A stretch of 64,000 bases of DNA from Desulfosporosinus fructosivorans (GCF_004766045.1 NZ_SPQQ01000017.1:1-64000), one strand, 5' to 3'; positions 43,192-53,170 are shown, counted from the first letter of the stretch. Program-made: numbers and translations. The notes: a model not told the origin generated them from the letters alone.

Positions 43192-44917
43192 GTGTCCGGC
43201 CCGTGGGATTGTCATGAATTGGGACTTGGTAAGTGTCAAACTATATTAAAGCGTGGAGCTGCTTTTGGTGCAGGGTTCATTGGGCAATGGTTGGAAGCTG
43301 CAACTGTGGTTTGGTTGTTTTCTATGGGTAACACCCTGCAAAGTAAAACCATTGATAAGGCGCGAGAATCAATTCGTGACTTAATGAACTTGACACCTCC
43401 CGAAGCATGGTTAAAAATTGGCCAAGATTTGAGCCGTGTATCTGTTGAAGATATTTCGATTGGCGATATTATTGTTGTAAAACTGGAAGAAAAAATTCCC
43501 ATAGATGGCGAAATTATCTCAGGAACTTCAAGTATTAATCAAGCGCCAATTACCGGAGAGTCAATTCCTGTCGACAAAAGTACTGGAGATACCGTATTTG
43601 CAGGGACTATCAATGAGAACGGTTCAATCGAAGTCAGAGTTAGCAAGCTGATCGAAGATACTACAATCTCGAAGATTATTCATCTTGTCGAAGAAGCCCA
43701 AGAGAAAAAGGCACAAACCCAAGCCATTGTGGATCGTTTTGCCAAGGTTTACACACCTATTGTATTTGTTTTAGCCCTGCTAACCATGGTTATTCCACCT
43801 TTGCTTGGTTCAGGCACATGGCATGAGTGGTTTACAAAGCATTAGAGTTACTCGTAATAGCCTGCCCTTGCGCCTTAGTTATATCAACTCCTGTCGCTAT
43901 CGTATCAGCAATTGGGAACGCGGCCAAAAACGGCATCTTAATTAAAGGAGGTACCTCCTTAGAGGTTGCTGGTACTGTGCAAGTGATTGCTTTTGATAAA
44001 AATGGTACTCTAACGGCTGGCAAACCAAAAGTCTCACGAATTATTCCGATAGATGGCTCTGAGCAAGTGATCATAAGTGTTGCTCGAACTATTGAAGAAT
44101 ACTCCCAACATCCAATTGCGCTAGCAATATTAGACTATGCTATTGCTTACAATATTTCCAGTCAGCAAGCAGATTCCTTTAAGGCTATTGTCGGCAAGGG
44201 GGCTGAGGCATCTATTAACGGAACGCAATATTATGCTGGTAAACCGAACCTATTTACAGAATTGGGATTAGTTATTAATCCTGATATTCAAAGCCTTTTA
44301 TTAATGCACAGAATGAAGGTAACACCGTTATCGTTGTAGGAACTCGGGCAAAAATATTAGGTATGATTTTAGTTGCTGATTTTGTACGAGATGTAAGCGT
44401 TGGTGCTTTGAACAAGCTAAAGAGTTTGGGTATCGAACAAATCCTTATGCTCACTGGCGACAACGAAGGAACTGCCAGAAAAGTGGCCTCTGAGACTGGA
44501 GTTGATCGATACTTCGCTGAATTACTCCCTGCAGACAAAGCAAATATGATTAGAGAGCTTCAAATGCAAGGAAAAGTTATTGCTATGGTTGGTGATGGTA
44601 TCAATGACGCCCCTGCATTAGCTACAGCTAATATTGGAATAGCTATGGGTGGAGCAGGAACTGATACGGCTATGGAAACCGCAGACATTGTTCTAATGGC
44701 AAATATTCTCGAAAAGCTTCCTCACGCAATAAAGTTAAGTAGACAAACGCTCAAGATTATCAAGCAAAATATCTGGTTTTCCCTTCTCGTTAAACTAACT
44801 GCCTTAGTGCTAATTTTCCCTGGTTGGCTTACTTTATGGGTTGCAGTCCTTAGTGATACTGGCGCAGCAATAATAGTAATATTAAATAGTATGCGATTAA
44901 TGAGACTAAGAGCTTAA
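43192..44917 (+). pseudogene. Decayed heavy-metal P1B-type ATPase
   Basis: Three overlapping frames together encode residues of a CadA/ZntA-type ATPase: frame 1 to 43845 (VVWLFSMGNTLQSKTIDKAR, ITGESIPVDKSTGDTVFAGT), frame 2 from 43827 to 44339 (VIACPCALVISTPVAIVSA), frame 3 from 44310 to 44917 (MLTGDNEGTARK, MVGDGINDAPALATANIGIA). The N-terminal metal-binding domain and first helices are missing; homology begins near 43250. Two frameshifts lie near 43835 and 44310, and the phosphorylation motif reads DKNGT instead of DKTGT. It is not functional as read. Confidence 0.9.
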
Positions 44918-44961
44918 TATTTGGCTTAAGTGACCAACTTCAGAAGATTTATATAGACAAA

Positions 44962-44996
44962 TTAAAAACAGCCGAGTATGAGTCGGCTGTTTTTAA
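44962..44996 (+). terminator. Rho-independent terminator after the ATPase relic
   Basis: A stem of about 14 bp (TTAAAAACAGCCGA with TCGGCTGTTTTTAA) and seven-base loop, with a T-rich right arm. Confidence 0.9.
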
Positions 44997-45158
44997 TATT
45001 AGCAGAAACTTGTACTTTGAGCTTCCAAATCTGCGGTGTGGTTTCCTGCCCCTTGCTGACTTTAGTTTGTGTTTATCTGCGTCTGTTCTAGCGATAGGAA
45101 TCCTCTTGCGATTAAAATGAAAAAATATTGTTTTGTTTGACTTGATTGACTATTACGC

Positions 45159-45329
45159 TTAGCCTTCTGGCATAAAAGTTGCGCAATCTGTTTCTTGAGT
45201 GCTATGAGCATTTTTAGGTTGAACTTCAATCATCTCTGCTGTACAGTGGTCTCCACTCATATAATAGTGGCAGGTGTTAACAACACATTTAATTCCTTCA
45301 TTTGGACGATTCATTTTTTGTACTTTCAT
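45159..45329 (-). CDS. DUF1540 cysteine-rich small protein
   Basis: A 56-residue protein missed by length cut-offs: MKVQKMNRPNEGIKCVVNTC, then HYYMSGDHCTAEMIEVQ and CATFMPEG. The cysteine spacing is that of DUF1540, a short zinc-ribbon-like domain found in sporulating Firmicutes. GGGAGG lies seven bases before the ATG at 45329. No function is established. Confidence 0.8.
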   Translation of the reverse strand: MKVQKMNRPNEGIKCVVNTCHYYMSGDHCTAEMIEVQPKNAHSTQETDCATFMPEG

Positions 45330-45472
45330 CGATTCAACCTCCCTATAAAGTATTTATTGACTAGAATATTATTTGCTAAATCTATCAATATATACACTGA
45401 GAACGTCAATAAAAAGGTAAATTCTCTTTTGGACAAGAGAATTTGTATTCTGTGTCTCCCCTGCTTTCGTCT

Positions 45473-47734
45473 TTAATCGTTTCCAATTATTGAATTAGCA
45501 ATAATTATCTGTCCAATAGCCAAACCACTGTCGTTGGAAGGTAAGTGGGTATGAGTATAAACTTCAAAACCTTCTTTCTTCAGATTTTGTGAGATTTTCT
45601 TTAGTAAATAGGGATTTTGAAATACACCCCCACTCAAGGCAACTTCATTGATACCTGTGTCTCTTCTGAGGTAAGTGCACATGCTTACACTCAAATTCAC
45701 AATAGCATTTTGGAATTTCGAAGCCATAATTTTAGTAGATACCCCATCAAATTTATCTATGATAACTTCTTTGATCATTTTATAAAGTTCTATTATATAC
45801 ATATCCTGTTTTATTATGTTATAAGAATATGCTTCTTGAATTTCGATGTCTGATAAGGCTTCAAGTTCAATGGCTGCCTGGCCTTCATAAGTCACTTTAT
45901 CTGTGATTCCAATAATATGTGATACCGCATCAAAGAGTCTTCCAATACTTGAGGTTTGAGGACAATTAATATTTGAATCCAAAAATTTAGTAAGCTTTTC
46001 GGCAGCTTCACCGTATAGTTCAAATAACCTTCCACAATCTTCTCTAGTCCCTAAGGCTTTATATAGATAAGAAACTGCCATTCTCCAGGGTTCTTTAATG
46101 GCCTTTTCTCCTCCAGGCATTTTAACATAATCTAGGTGACCCACTCTGGTAAATTCCTTTCTGTCACAGACCATAAACTCCCCACCCCAAATCTTGCCGT
46201 CAGTCCCATAGCCCGTTCCGTCAAAACAAACTCCAATGACCTTTCGTTCTAGATCGTTTTCGAACATGCAACTAACTATGTGAGCATGATGATGCTGCAC
46301 AGCAATTTTTGGCAAATCATAGTCTAAGGCGTACTTAGTCGACAAATATTCCGGATGCAGATCATGAGCGATTACTTTTGGGGAAAAAGAAAATAACTCT
46401 TTATAACGCTCAATATTGTTTTTATAGTGTTCAAAGGTCTCTAAATTCTCTAGGTCCCCATTAAACTGGCTCAAAAACAAAAAACCGTCTTTGCTGATAC
46501 AAAAGGTATTTTTCATAGTTGGACCACATGCTAAGATATCCCTCATATTTAATGCCTTAAAGGGCTCTGGTGCAAAGCCCCTGGCCCTTCTTATGATCGT
46601 TTGTTTCTCCTCCACCACCCTTAAGACAGAGTCATCAATTGGCATATAAATTTCCCGATCATGTGTTAAAAAATAGTCAACAATCCCAGACAGACTCTTT
46701 CTAGCAGCGGAGTCTGTGTATTCAATGGGAAGTCCATTCACATTGGCACTCGTCATAATCAGAGTTTCAAGTTTGTCAGAAAATAATAAACTGTGAAGCG
46801 GAGTGTAGGGTAGCATTACACCTAGAGTTTTCTGATTAGGAGCAATAACTCTTGGTAAATCATAGGTTTGCTTTTGATCTAAAATAATTATTGGCATGCG
46901 GATTCCTGTTAGCAGTTCTTCTTCAAGTTCAGTGACTTTACAATGCTTTTTAATCGTTTCGACGTTTTTCATCATAACAGCAAGCGGTTTGAAGGGTCTT
47001 CTTTTCAGAGCTCTTAAGGTTTGGATAGCCGCTTCATTCCCTCCATCACAGACCAGGTTATAGCCCCCTAAACCTTTTATAGCAAATATTTTTCCATCCG
47101 CAAGCTTGTTTTGAACAAAACTAATAGGATTCTTTATCTCTAATCTATTGCCTTCATTATCTTCAACCCAAAGCTCTGGACCACAATCTTGACAGGCATT
47201 CGGTTGTGCATGGAATCGTCTGTTTGTAGGATCTGAATAATCTCTTGCACACTTCTTACACATTTTAAATTCATTCATGGTGGTTTTTTCTCTGTCATAA
47301 GGTAGTGCTTTGATTATCGAAAACCTTGGACCACAATTTGTACAATTGGTAAAAGCATAGCCACTTCTCCTATTTGTCGAGCTTTTAATGTCTTCCTCGC
47401 AATCCTTACAAATAGCTATATCTGGTGATATTAAGGTTATTATATCAAATGTTTTTTTGCTTTCTATAATTTCAAAAAAGGAATAGTTTTTGACTATTTC
47501 TTCTCTTATCGATATTTTTTCTATTCGGGCAAGTGGCGGTGGATTGTGTTCTATTCTTTGCAGAAATTTGCTGATAGTTTCTTTATGACCCTCAACATCA
47601 ATGTGAACACCGTCAGAATTATTATGAACGTTTCCTTTTAAATCAAAGGAATTCGCTAGATTATAGACAAAAGGACGAAATCCTACACCTTGTACAATCC
47701 CGTTAACCACAATGAAATATCTCTTAATAGTCAT
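45473..47734 (-). CDS. hypF: Carbamoyltransferase HypF
   Basis: A 753-residue protein of full HypF length. The acylphosphatase domain (VVNGIVQGVGFRPFVYNLA) is followed by two zinc fingers (CKDCEEDI, CTNCGPRF; CKKCARDY, CQDCGPEL), the YrdC domain (AIKGLGGYNLVCDG) and the Kae1-like domain with HHHAHIVSC. It makes the carbamoyl adenylate used to build hydrogenase CN ligands. The ATG at 47734 (MTIKRYF) follows AAGGATG. It is the last gene of the hyp cluster, about 120 bp after hypE, with a hairpin between. Confidence 0.95.
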   Translation of the reverse strand: MTIKRYFIVVNGIVQGVGFRPFVYNLANSFDLKGNVHNNSDGVHIDVEGHKETISKFLQRIEHNPPPLARIEKISIREEIVKNYSFFEIIESKKTFDIITLISPDIAICKDCEEDIKSSTNRRSGYAFTNCTNCGPRFSIIKALPYDREKTTMNEFKMCKKCARDYSDPTNRRFHAQPNACQDCGPELWVEDNEGNRLEIKNPISFVQNKLADGKIFAIKGLGGYNLVCDGGNEAAIQTLRALKRRPFKPLAVMMKNVETIKKHCKVTELEEELLTGIRMPIIILDQKQTYDLPRVIAPNQKTLGVMLPYTPLHSLLFSDKLETLIMTSANVNGLPIEYTDSAARKSLSGIVDYFLTHDREIYMPIDDSVLRVVEEKQTIIRRARGFAPEPFKALNMRDILACGPTMKNTFCISKDGFLFLSQFNGDLENLETFEHYKNNIERYKELFSFSPKVIAHDLHPEYLSTKYALDYDLPKIAVQHHHAHIVSCMFENDLERKVIGVCFDGTGYGTDGKIWGGEFMVCDRKEFTRVGHLDYVKMPGGEKAIKEPWRMAVSYLYKALGTREDCGRLFELYGEAAEKLTKFLDSNINCPQTSSIGRLFDAVSHIIGITDKVTYEGQAAIELEALSDIEIQEAYSYNIIKQDMYIIELYKMIKEVIIDKFDGVSTKIMASKFQNAIVNLSVSMCTYLRRDTGINEVALSGGVFQNPYLLKKISQNLKKEGFEVYTHTHLPSNDSGLAIGQIIIANSIIGND

Positions 47735-47793
47735 AATGCACATCCTTATCAAATAAAGCCACTAAAACCCATCGTTCAATTATGTTATAAAGC

Positions 47794-47818
47794 CCTCCAA
47801 CCTAAACCAAGGTGGAGG
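47794..47818 (-). terminator. Hairpin between hypE and hypF
   Basis: CCTCC(A)ACCT pairs with AGGTGGAGG with one bulged base. On the minus strand it is followed by GCTTTATAA. It could be an attenuator that lowers hypF transcription relative to the upstream genes. Confidence 0.5.
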
Positions 47819-47857
47819 ACTTAAGAATGGTTTGCAGATTTAATCCCATTTACCGCT

Positions 47858-48862
47858 TTAGCATATCCTAGGAAGTAGAATTCCCGATGGCCTATCCACG
47901 AGTCTTTTTCCTCCAACAATGGTGTTCATATATACTTTTTTACCTATTTCATTTGTTACTCTACCGATGATTGCGGCATTCCTACCTAATGGGTGTGTTC
48001 TCATGGCCAAAAGCACCTGCTGTGCCTGAGCTTCTGGTACGAAGGCACAGAGCTTTCCTTCATTTGCAATATATAATGGATCAAAGCCTAACATTTCCGC
48101 TGCACCTTTTACTTCCTCTTTTATTGGAAGGAGATTTTCTTCGAGTACTATAGATACATTACTAGAGTCACTAATTTCATTAAGAACCGATGCTACTCCC
48201 CCTCTTGTAGCGTCCCTGATCACATGAATTCCGTTGTAGACCTCTAACATGCGATCAACTAATGTATTCAAAGAGGCACAATCACTGCTCAAATCTCCCT
48301 CAAAACCGAAGTTGTTTCTTTCACATATTATCGTCATACCGTGATCCCCTATTGTACCGTTGACGATTATTACATCGCCTGGCTTAGCATTGGCACAATT
48401 TATATTGACATCTTCATAAATGCCCCCAATTCCTGAAGTATTGATATATACCCCATCGACGTTGCCCTTTTCGACAACCTTGGTATCTCCAGCCACGATT
48501 TTTACCCCAGAATTCTCCGCCTCTTCTGCCATGGTCTTAACAATAATCTCTAAGTCGGCCATAGAAAAGCCCTCTTCAATAATAAAGGCGCATGTTAAAT
48601 AAAGTGGTTTTGCTCCGCTTACGGCTAAATCATTGACTGTTCCACAAACCGCTAGTTTACCGATATTTCCTCCCTTAAAGAAAAGCGGATTTACCACAAA
48701 AGAATCTGTGGTGAACGCTAGTTTCTTAAAGTCTATGGCTAAGTGAGCTGCATCGTTCATCTGGTTTAATATATCGTTACTGAAATATTTAAAAAATACA
48801 TCGTTGATTAATTGGTTGGTTTGGGTACCGCCACTTCCGTGACTTAGTGTTATGGCACTCAA
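47858..48862 (-). CDS. hypE: Hydrogenase maturation factor HypE
   Basis: A 334-residue PurM-like protein: ITLSHGSGGTQTNQLI, FTTDSFVVNPLFFKGGNIG, IRDATRGGVASVLNEI and the required C-terminal PRIC with the cysteine that carries the thiocarboxamide and thiocyanate. The TTG at 48862 is chosen for GGAGGAG five bases upstream, which places it 22 bp after hypD; a longer frame would overlap hypD by 62 bp. Confidence 0.95.
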   Translation of the reverse strand: MSAITLSHGSGGTQTNQLINDVFFKYFSNDILNQMNDAAHLAIDFKKLAFTTDSFVVNPLFFKGGNIGKLAVCGTVNDLAVSGAKPLYLTCAFIIEEGFSMADLEIIVKTMAEEAENSGVKIVAGDTKVVEKGNVDGVYINTSGIGGIYEDVNINCANAKPGDVIIVNGTIGDHGMTIICERNNFGFEGDLSSDCASLNTLVDRMLEVYNGIHVIRDATRGGVASVLNEISDSSNVSIVLEENLLPIKEEVKGAAEMLGFDPLYIANEGKLCAFVPEAQAQQVLLAMRTHPLGRNAAIIGRVTNEIGKKVYMNTIVGGKRLVDRPSGILLPRIC

Positions 48863-48884
48863 TTTTACTCCTCCATTTCCCGGG

Positions 48885-49967
48885 TTATTTGTAATATCTG
48901 AAATAAGCCGCACAAGTGCCTTCTGACGATACCATGCAAGATCCAATGGGATTTTCCGGTGTACAAGCTTGCTTAAAAAGGGGACACTGGGTTGGATTTA
49001 TTTTCCCTTTCAGTATCTCGCCACATCGACATCCCGAGCTGCCATCATACTCTTCATAACTAATTTTAAAATGCTTAAGGGCATCAAACTCTTCGAAATC
49101 ACAATTAAACTCCAAGCCGCTTTTGGGAACCTTGCCGATTCCTCGCCAATTAGAGTCAACAACATTAAAGGCTTTGTTCATGTACTCTTTAGCTTCAGAA
49201 TTGCCGGAAGTTCTTACTATTCGTTTATAGTCATTAGCAATACTATAGTCCTTTTTGCCTATTAAACTTATTAAAGTATATAAACCTTGAAGTATGTCTA
49301 CGGGTTCAAAACCAGTCACTACTCCAGGAATATTAAAATCCTTGCTTAGAAATTCGTAAGGTTCAGTTCCAATAATTGCACTAACATTTCCCGGTAATAA
49401 AAAGCCGTCCAAGTTCAACTCTTTATCAGTAACCAGTGCTTCCATAACAGGGGGCACTATTTTATGGGCTGTAAAGAAAAAAAGATTGCTTAGGCCCTTT
49501 TCTCTTGCCTCAATAGCCGTTACCGCAGTCATCGGTGCGGTTGTTTCAAAGCCTACTGCCAAAAAAACAATCTTTTTAGTAGGATTGTCCGCAGCAATGG
49601 TGAGGCAGTCCATAGGAGAGTACACCAGTCTAATATCCGAACCTTCCGCCTTTTTCTTTAGGAGTGAGCTTTTTCTACCCGGAACTTTCATCATATCCCC
49701 AAAGGTTGCTAGAATGACATCCTCTCGACTTGAAAGGTCTAAGGCGGTATCGATATAGCTCTGAGGAGTAACGCAAACAGGACAGCCCGGTCCGGATATA
49801 AGCGTCACATTGGCTGGAAGAACGTCTCTAATACCATACCTAAAAATTGCCATAGTATGAGTGCCACAGACTTCCATGATATTAATCTTATCCCCAGAAC
49901 GATTTTGCAACTTTTCTACTAATAGTCTGGAATAGTCCCTCGATCTAAATTCATCGACAAACTTCAC
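48885..49967 (-). CDS. hypD: Hydrogenase maturation factor HypD
   Basis: A 360-residue HypD: MEVCGTHTMAIFRYGIR, SGPGCPVCVTP, FAVGFETTAP-like (LAVGFETTAPMTAV), and the C-terminal 4Fe-4S ligands GCRCGEILKGK, CPLFKQACTPENPIGSCMVS. It forms the Fe(CN)2CO scaffold with HypC. The GTG at 49967 follows AAGGAG and overlaps hypC by 17 bp. Confidence 0.95.
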   Translation of the reverse strand: MKFVDEFRSRDYSRLLVEKLQNRSGDKINIMEVCGTHTMAIFRYGIRDVLPANVTLISGPGCPVCVTPQSYIDTALDLSSREDVILATFGDMMKVPGRKSSLLKKKAEGSDIRLVYSPMDCLTIAADNPTKKIVFLAVGFETTAPMTAVTAIEAREKGLSNLFFFTAHKIVPPVMEALVTDKELNLDGFLLPGNVSAIIGTEPYEFLSKDFNIPGVVTGFEPVDILQGLYTLISLIGKKDYSIANDYKRIVRTSGNSEAKEYMNKAFNVVDSNWRGIGKVPKSGLEFNCDFEEFDALKHFKISYEEYDGSSGCRCGEILKGKINPTQCPLFKQACTPENPIGSCMVSSEGTCAAYFRYYK

Positions 49968-50178
49968 TTTCGGCTAACTCCTTTAATATATCAAGTGTAA
50001 TTTTCGCCTCTACTTCGTCAATCATTTGAATAGCACACCCTGCATGCGTAAGCACATAATCATCGACGGATACCTCCGGTACTAGATGCAAAAAGACCTT
50101 TCTTTTGATATTTCCAACTTCGATAATCCCCATCTGCCCCTTAATGCTTAACACTCTTCCCGGGACGGCAAGACACAC
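49951..50178 (-). CDS. hypC: Hydrogenase maturation chaperone HypC
   Basis: A 75-residue HypC/HybG protein with the essential N-terminal MCLAVPGRV (Cys2) and the closing VLTHAGCAIQMIDE. The start is a GTG at 50178 with GGGGGAG upstream. It overlaps hypD by 17 bp. Confidence 0.95.
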   Translation of the reverse strand: MCLAVPGRVLSIKGQMGIIEVGNIKRKVFLHLVPEVSVDDYVLTHAGCAIQMIDEVEAKITLDILKELAESEVCR

Positions 50179-50227
50179 ACTGATCTCCCCCTTTTTAGTT
50201 CGTAAAAGTATTAATCAGATACATGCT

Positions 50228-50896
50228 TTACAACTGCCTATTAATGTTCACTTGCTGACTTAACCATGAGCATAATTCATCAATACCCTGATCTTGGTCT
50301 TTAACACAGGATGTCTCGAAAATAGTCGCTAAGGCATTAAGAGAGTTAATGTCTTTGTAGAACTCGGCTTTATCGAAATTAGTCAGTTCCAATAAATCCA
50401 TTTTGTTTAAAATAATTGCCCCACTGTTCTCAAACATTCGCGGATATTTCAAGGGTTTGTCATTACCTTCCGTGGTACTCAATACTGTGATCTTTATGTC
50501 TTCACCCAGTTCAAAAGCCGCTGGGCAGACTAAATTGCCGACATTTTCTATCACAAGCAAATCCACATTATCCAGGTTTAAAGAATCTAAGGCACCTTTG
50601 ATCATCTTTCCATCCAAGTGACAAGCTCCCCCAGTGTTGATCTGAACCACTGGGACCCCTTGTGCCTCGATTCTTTCGGCGTCCTTAGTTGTGTACAAGT
50701 CCCCTTCAATAACTGCAATTCTAATTCTATCTTTAAGTTTTGAAATGATCTTTTCCAGCAGCGATGTCTTACCAGAACCTGGAGAACTCATCATGTTAAT
50801 AACATAGATCCCTTTTTCATTGAGCAATCGTTTATTTAGAGAGGTTATCTCCTCATTTGTATGGAGGATGTTGGCAACTACCTTAATCTCACTCAT
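50228..50896 (-). CDS. hypB: Hydrogenase nickel-incorporation GTPase HypB
   Basis: A 222-residue SIMIBI GTPase with P-loop MSSPGSGKTSLLE, VIEGDLYTTKDAERI, NTGGACHLDG (metal-site Cys/His) and NKMDLLEL. It lacks the histidine-rich nickel-storage stretch found in some HypB proteins. It delivers nickel with HypA. It is three bases downstream of hypA. Confidence 0.95.
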   Translation of the reverse strand: MSEIKVVANILHTNEEITSLNKRLLNEKGIYVINMMSSPGSGKTSLLEKIISKLKDRIRIAVIEGDLYTTKDAERIEAQGVPVVQINTGGACHLDGKMIKGALDSLNLDNVDLLVIENVGNLVCPAAFELGEDIKITVLSTTEGNDKPLKYPRMFENSGAIILNKMDLLELTNFDKAEFYKDINSLNALATIFETSCVKDQDQGIDELCSWLSQQVNINRQL

Positions 50897-50899
50897 CGT

Positions 50900-51241
50900 T
50901 TAGTCTCCTTCAATGGTATTGATATAAAGCTCATACCCACGAATAATGTTCGTACAGAACTTGTTACAGCTGGGACATAGCTTGCTAAAATGTTCTATTG
51001 GAAATTCTAGATTACAATTCTTGCACTCACCTAATGCGCTTACGATTTCTATGTTCAATGTGGACTCTTCCAGCATCGTACCTTTGATACAGCTATCGAA
51101 AGCAAACTCTAAGGATTCAGGCATGACACCGGATAGCTCTCCTATTCTTAAAGAAACTTTATTAATTTTTGTTAGATTATTTTCAAGGGCTTGCTTGGTG
51201 ACAATTTCAATTACGCTTTGGATAATAGAAATTTCATGCAT
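50900..51241 (-). CDS. hypA: Hydrogenase nickel-incorporation protein HypA
   Basis: A 113-residue HypA starting MHEISIIQSVIEIV, with the nickel ligand His2 and the zinc site CKNCNLEF and CPSCNKFC. It overlaps the protease gene by 8 bp. The ATG at 51241 is set by the conserved MHE terminus rather than by the ATG at 51250. Confidence 0.95.
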   Translation of the reverse strand: MHEISIIQSVIEIVTKQALENNLTKINKVSLRIGELSGVMPESLEFAFDSCIKGTMLEESTLNIEIVSALGECKNCNLEFPIEHFSKLCPSCNKFCTNIIRGYELYINTIEGD

Positions 51242-51716
51242 TAGTTTCACCTAAGACTACTTTGACATCTAAGAGTAGCTCTTTCTTAATATTCGCAATC
51301 ACTTCAGGTATTTTGGCATACATCAAGTCCGTCATTTCTAAATTAACCGAGATTGTTTTCGGTTCTATACCAAAGATAACAACCTCAGGATATTGACCCA
51401 TCATATTTGCCATTTTCACAACATCCAAGATCTGAACATCATGAATAGAAAGGTCTTCTTTTTGATAATTCTTAATATCTTCCGGTTTTATTTTATAGAT
51501 AGTGCCTGGTTTCAAGCCTGCTCTCAAACAATCGACCACAATGACCTTTCTATAGTCCAAAAAGTAGCCAAGTGTATCTAGGGTGGAAGTACCTCCATCG
51601 ACTAACTCAATCGTCGATGGAAGGGTTTCATTTTCAAGGTGTGTTATGACATGAACTCCCACGCCATCATCCTGTAGGAGAATGTTACCAATTCCAATGA
51701 TGACCGTGTCCTTCAT
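51234..51716 (-). CDS. Hydrogenase maturation endopeptidase (HyaD/HupD family)
   Basis: A 160-residue protease: IGIGNILLQDDGVGVHV, VDGGTSTLDTL and SIHDVQILDV, which hold the nickel-sensing acid/His residues (an Asp replaces the usual Glu in QDDGVG). It removes the C-terminal peptide of the large subunit after nickel insertion. It begins two bases after the large-subunit stop, so translation is coupled. Confidence 0.9.
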   Translation of the reverse strand: MKDTVIIGIGNILLQDDGVGVHVITHLENETLPSTIELVDGGTSTLDTLGYFLDYRKVIVVDCLRAGLKPGTIYKIKPEDIKNYQKEDLSIHDVQILDVVKMANMMGQYPEVVIFGIEPKTISVNLEMTDLMYAKIPEVIANIKKELLLDVKVVLGETNA

Positions 51717-51718
51717 CG

Positions 51719-53137
51719 CTAAACTCCTAAGGGTTGTACCACAAAGTTGGACATTTCCAGTCCCTCAGGCGACATCACATGAACGGAGCATCCTGTGCAG
51801 GGATCGAAGGAGTGAACGATTCTTAAAAGCTCGACGGGTTGCGCAGTATTTACAACCTTCGTTCCAATTAAAGCCTTTTCCATCGGCCCTACAATGCCAG
51901 CATCATCCATAGGTGAAGCGTTCCAGCAAGTTGGAGTAACGATTTGGTATTTCGTAATTTTTGAACTTGCAACCGATAACCAGTGACCGAGTGCTCCTCT
52001 GGGTGCCTCAGTTAACCCTATTCCAGAGCCAGAAGCAGGAGTTCCTAAATTAGTAAACTGATTTTGACCGACAACCACTTGATTCAACCAGGTTTGCATA
52101 TTCCCCGCAATTTTATTCGTTTCTGTGTAGCGCGCTAAGTGCCTGTCCATGACAGAAACATCGCGACGATACTCTCCCGAGAGCCATGTTCTTGCTATGC
52201 TACCCGCTTCATAAGCAGCTCCATTATATCTCGGTGCCTTTAACCAAGTGTAAGCACCTGCTTTACCAAAGCTTGGAGTCGTAGTCTCTGAGGCCGGATT
52301 AGAGCCTGATGGTGAAGAATACCAAGAATGTCCCACATATTCTTTGATATTTGTCTGTGTAAAGCTCCCGATCGTGCCATTAGTTACCGTTCCTGCCGGA
52401 TATAGCTTATTCCCAGACGTATTTGTATCAAAGACCCCAAAGGATATCAAATTACCATACCCTTTGCCTACCGTATAATAGTCGCTATAAGTTGACGCTA
52501 ATTTGTTGACGTCAGTTGCATACGTAGTTTGGATGAACGTAGTAATAGTATTTAAATAATTGCGGAAGTTTGTAATGTCTGTCGCGGACGGGATTGCGGT
52601 AACTCCACCAGGAACTACGTTGCCGACATGGGGAAGCTTTCCGCCAAAGATGGCTCCCATTTCATGTGCTTGTCTTCTTATGGATAATGCTGCGACATAG
52701 TTATTAATCAAGACTTGACTGTCGGTCGCATTAAATCTGAAATCCTGCGTATATCCAGGCGTCCACGGGTGCATTTGTGGGCCTTGAACATAGTCCATTA
52801 ATGCTAGTTGGTAAAAGTGCAAAACATTACTAGAGATGAAGTTAGCACCCTGAATCAAGTTTCTTAATAATAAGCTCTGAAGACTTGGCGTAAACCCTGC
52901 GGCTTGTTCAGTAGCCTTTGCGGAAGCAATAGCGTGAGAAACTGGGCAAACTCCACAAATTCGTTGGGTTAGAAACGATGCATCCTTCGGACCCCTTCCG
53001 ATCAGCATATTTTCAAAATCCCTATATAAGTTACCCGTTGCCTGAGCAGCGGTTACAACATTATTGGCATCAAGGGTTACCGAAACTTTCAAATGTCCTT
53101 CGAGTCGAGTAATCGGATCTAATACTATTGTACTCAA
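51719..53137 (-). CDS. [NiFe] hydrogenase large subunit
   Basis: A 472-residue catalytic subunit, somewhat shorter than the 530-600 of many group 1 enzymes. The L1 motif is RICGVCPVSHA (about residue 59) and the L2 motif DPCTGCSVH (about 445), giving the four nickel cysteines. The protein continues VMSPEGLEMSNFVVQPLGV after the conserved His, which is the 19-residue peptide removed by the maturation protease. It has no signal of its own and would be exported bound to the small subunit through the Tat route. It oxidises or makes H2. Confidence 0.95.
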   Translation of the reverse strand: MSTIVLDPITRLEGHLKVSVTLDANNVVTAAQATGNLYRDFENMLIGRGPKDASFLTQRICGVCPVSHAIASAKATEQAAGFTPSLQSLLLRNLIQGANFISSNVLHFYQLALMDYVQGPQMHPWTPGYTQDFRFNATDSQVLINNYVAALSIRRQAHEMGAIFGGKLPHVGNVVPGGVTAIPSATDITNFRNYLNTITTFIQTTYATDVNKLASTYSDYYTVGKGYGNLISFGVFDTNTSGNKLYPAGTVTNGTIGSFTQTNIKEYVGHSWYSSPSGSNPASETTTPSFGKAGAYTWLKAPRYNGAAYEAGSIARTWLSGEYRRDVSVMDRHLARYTETNKIAGNMQTWLNQVVVGQNQFTNLGTPASGSGIGLTEAPRGALGHWLSVASSKITKYQIVTPTCWNASPMDDAGIVGPMEKALIGTKVVNTAQPVELLRIVHSFDPCTGCSVHVMSPEGLEMSNFVVQPLGV

Positions 53138-53170
53138 TTGATTTCATCCCTTCCCTTAATAAATTACTCA

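Noticed and set aside
45195..45476. A plus-strand 93-codon frame
   Set aside because: It is the antisense shadow of the DUF1540 gene plus AT-rich flanking DNA.
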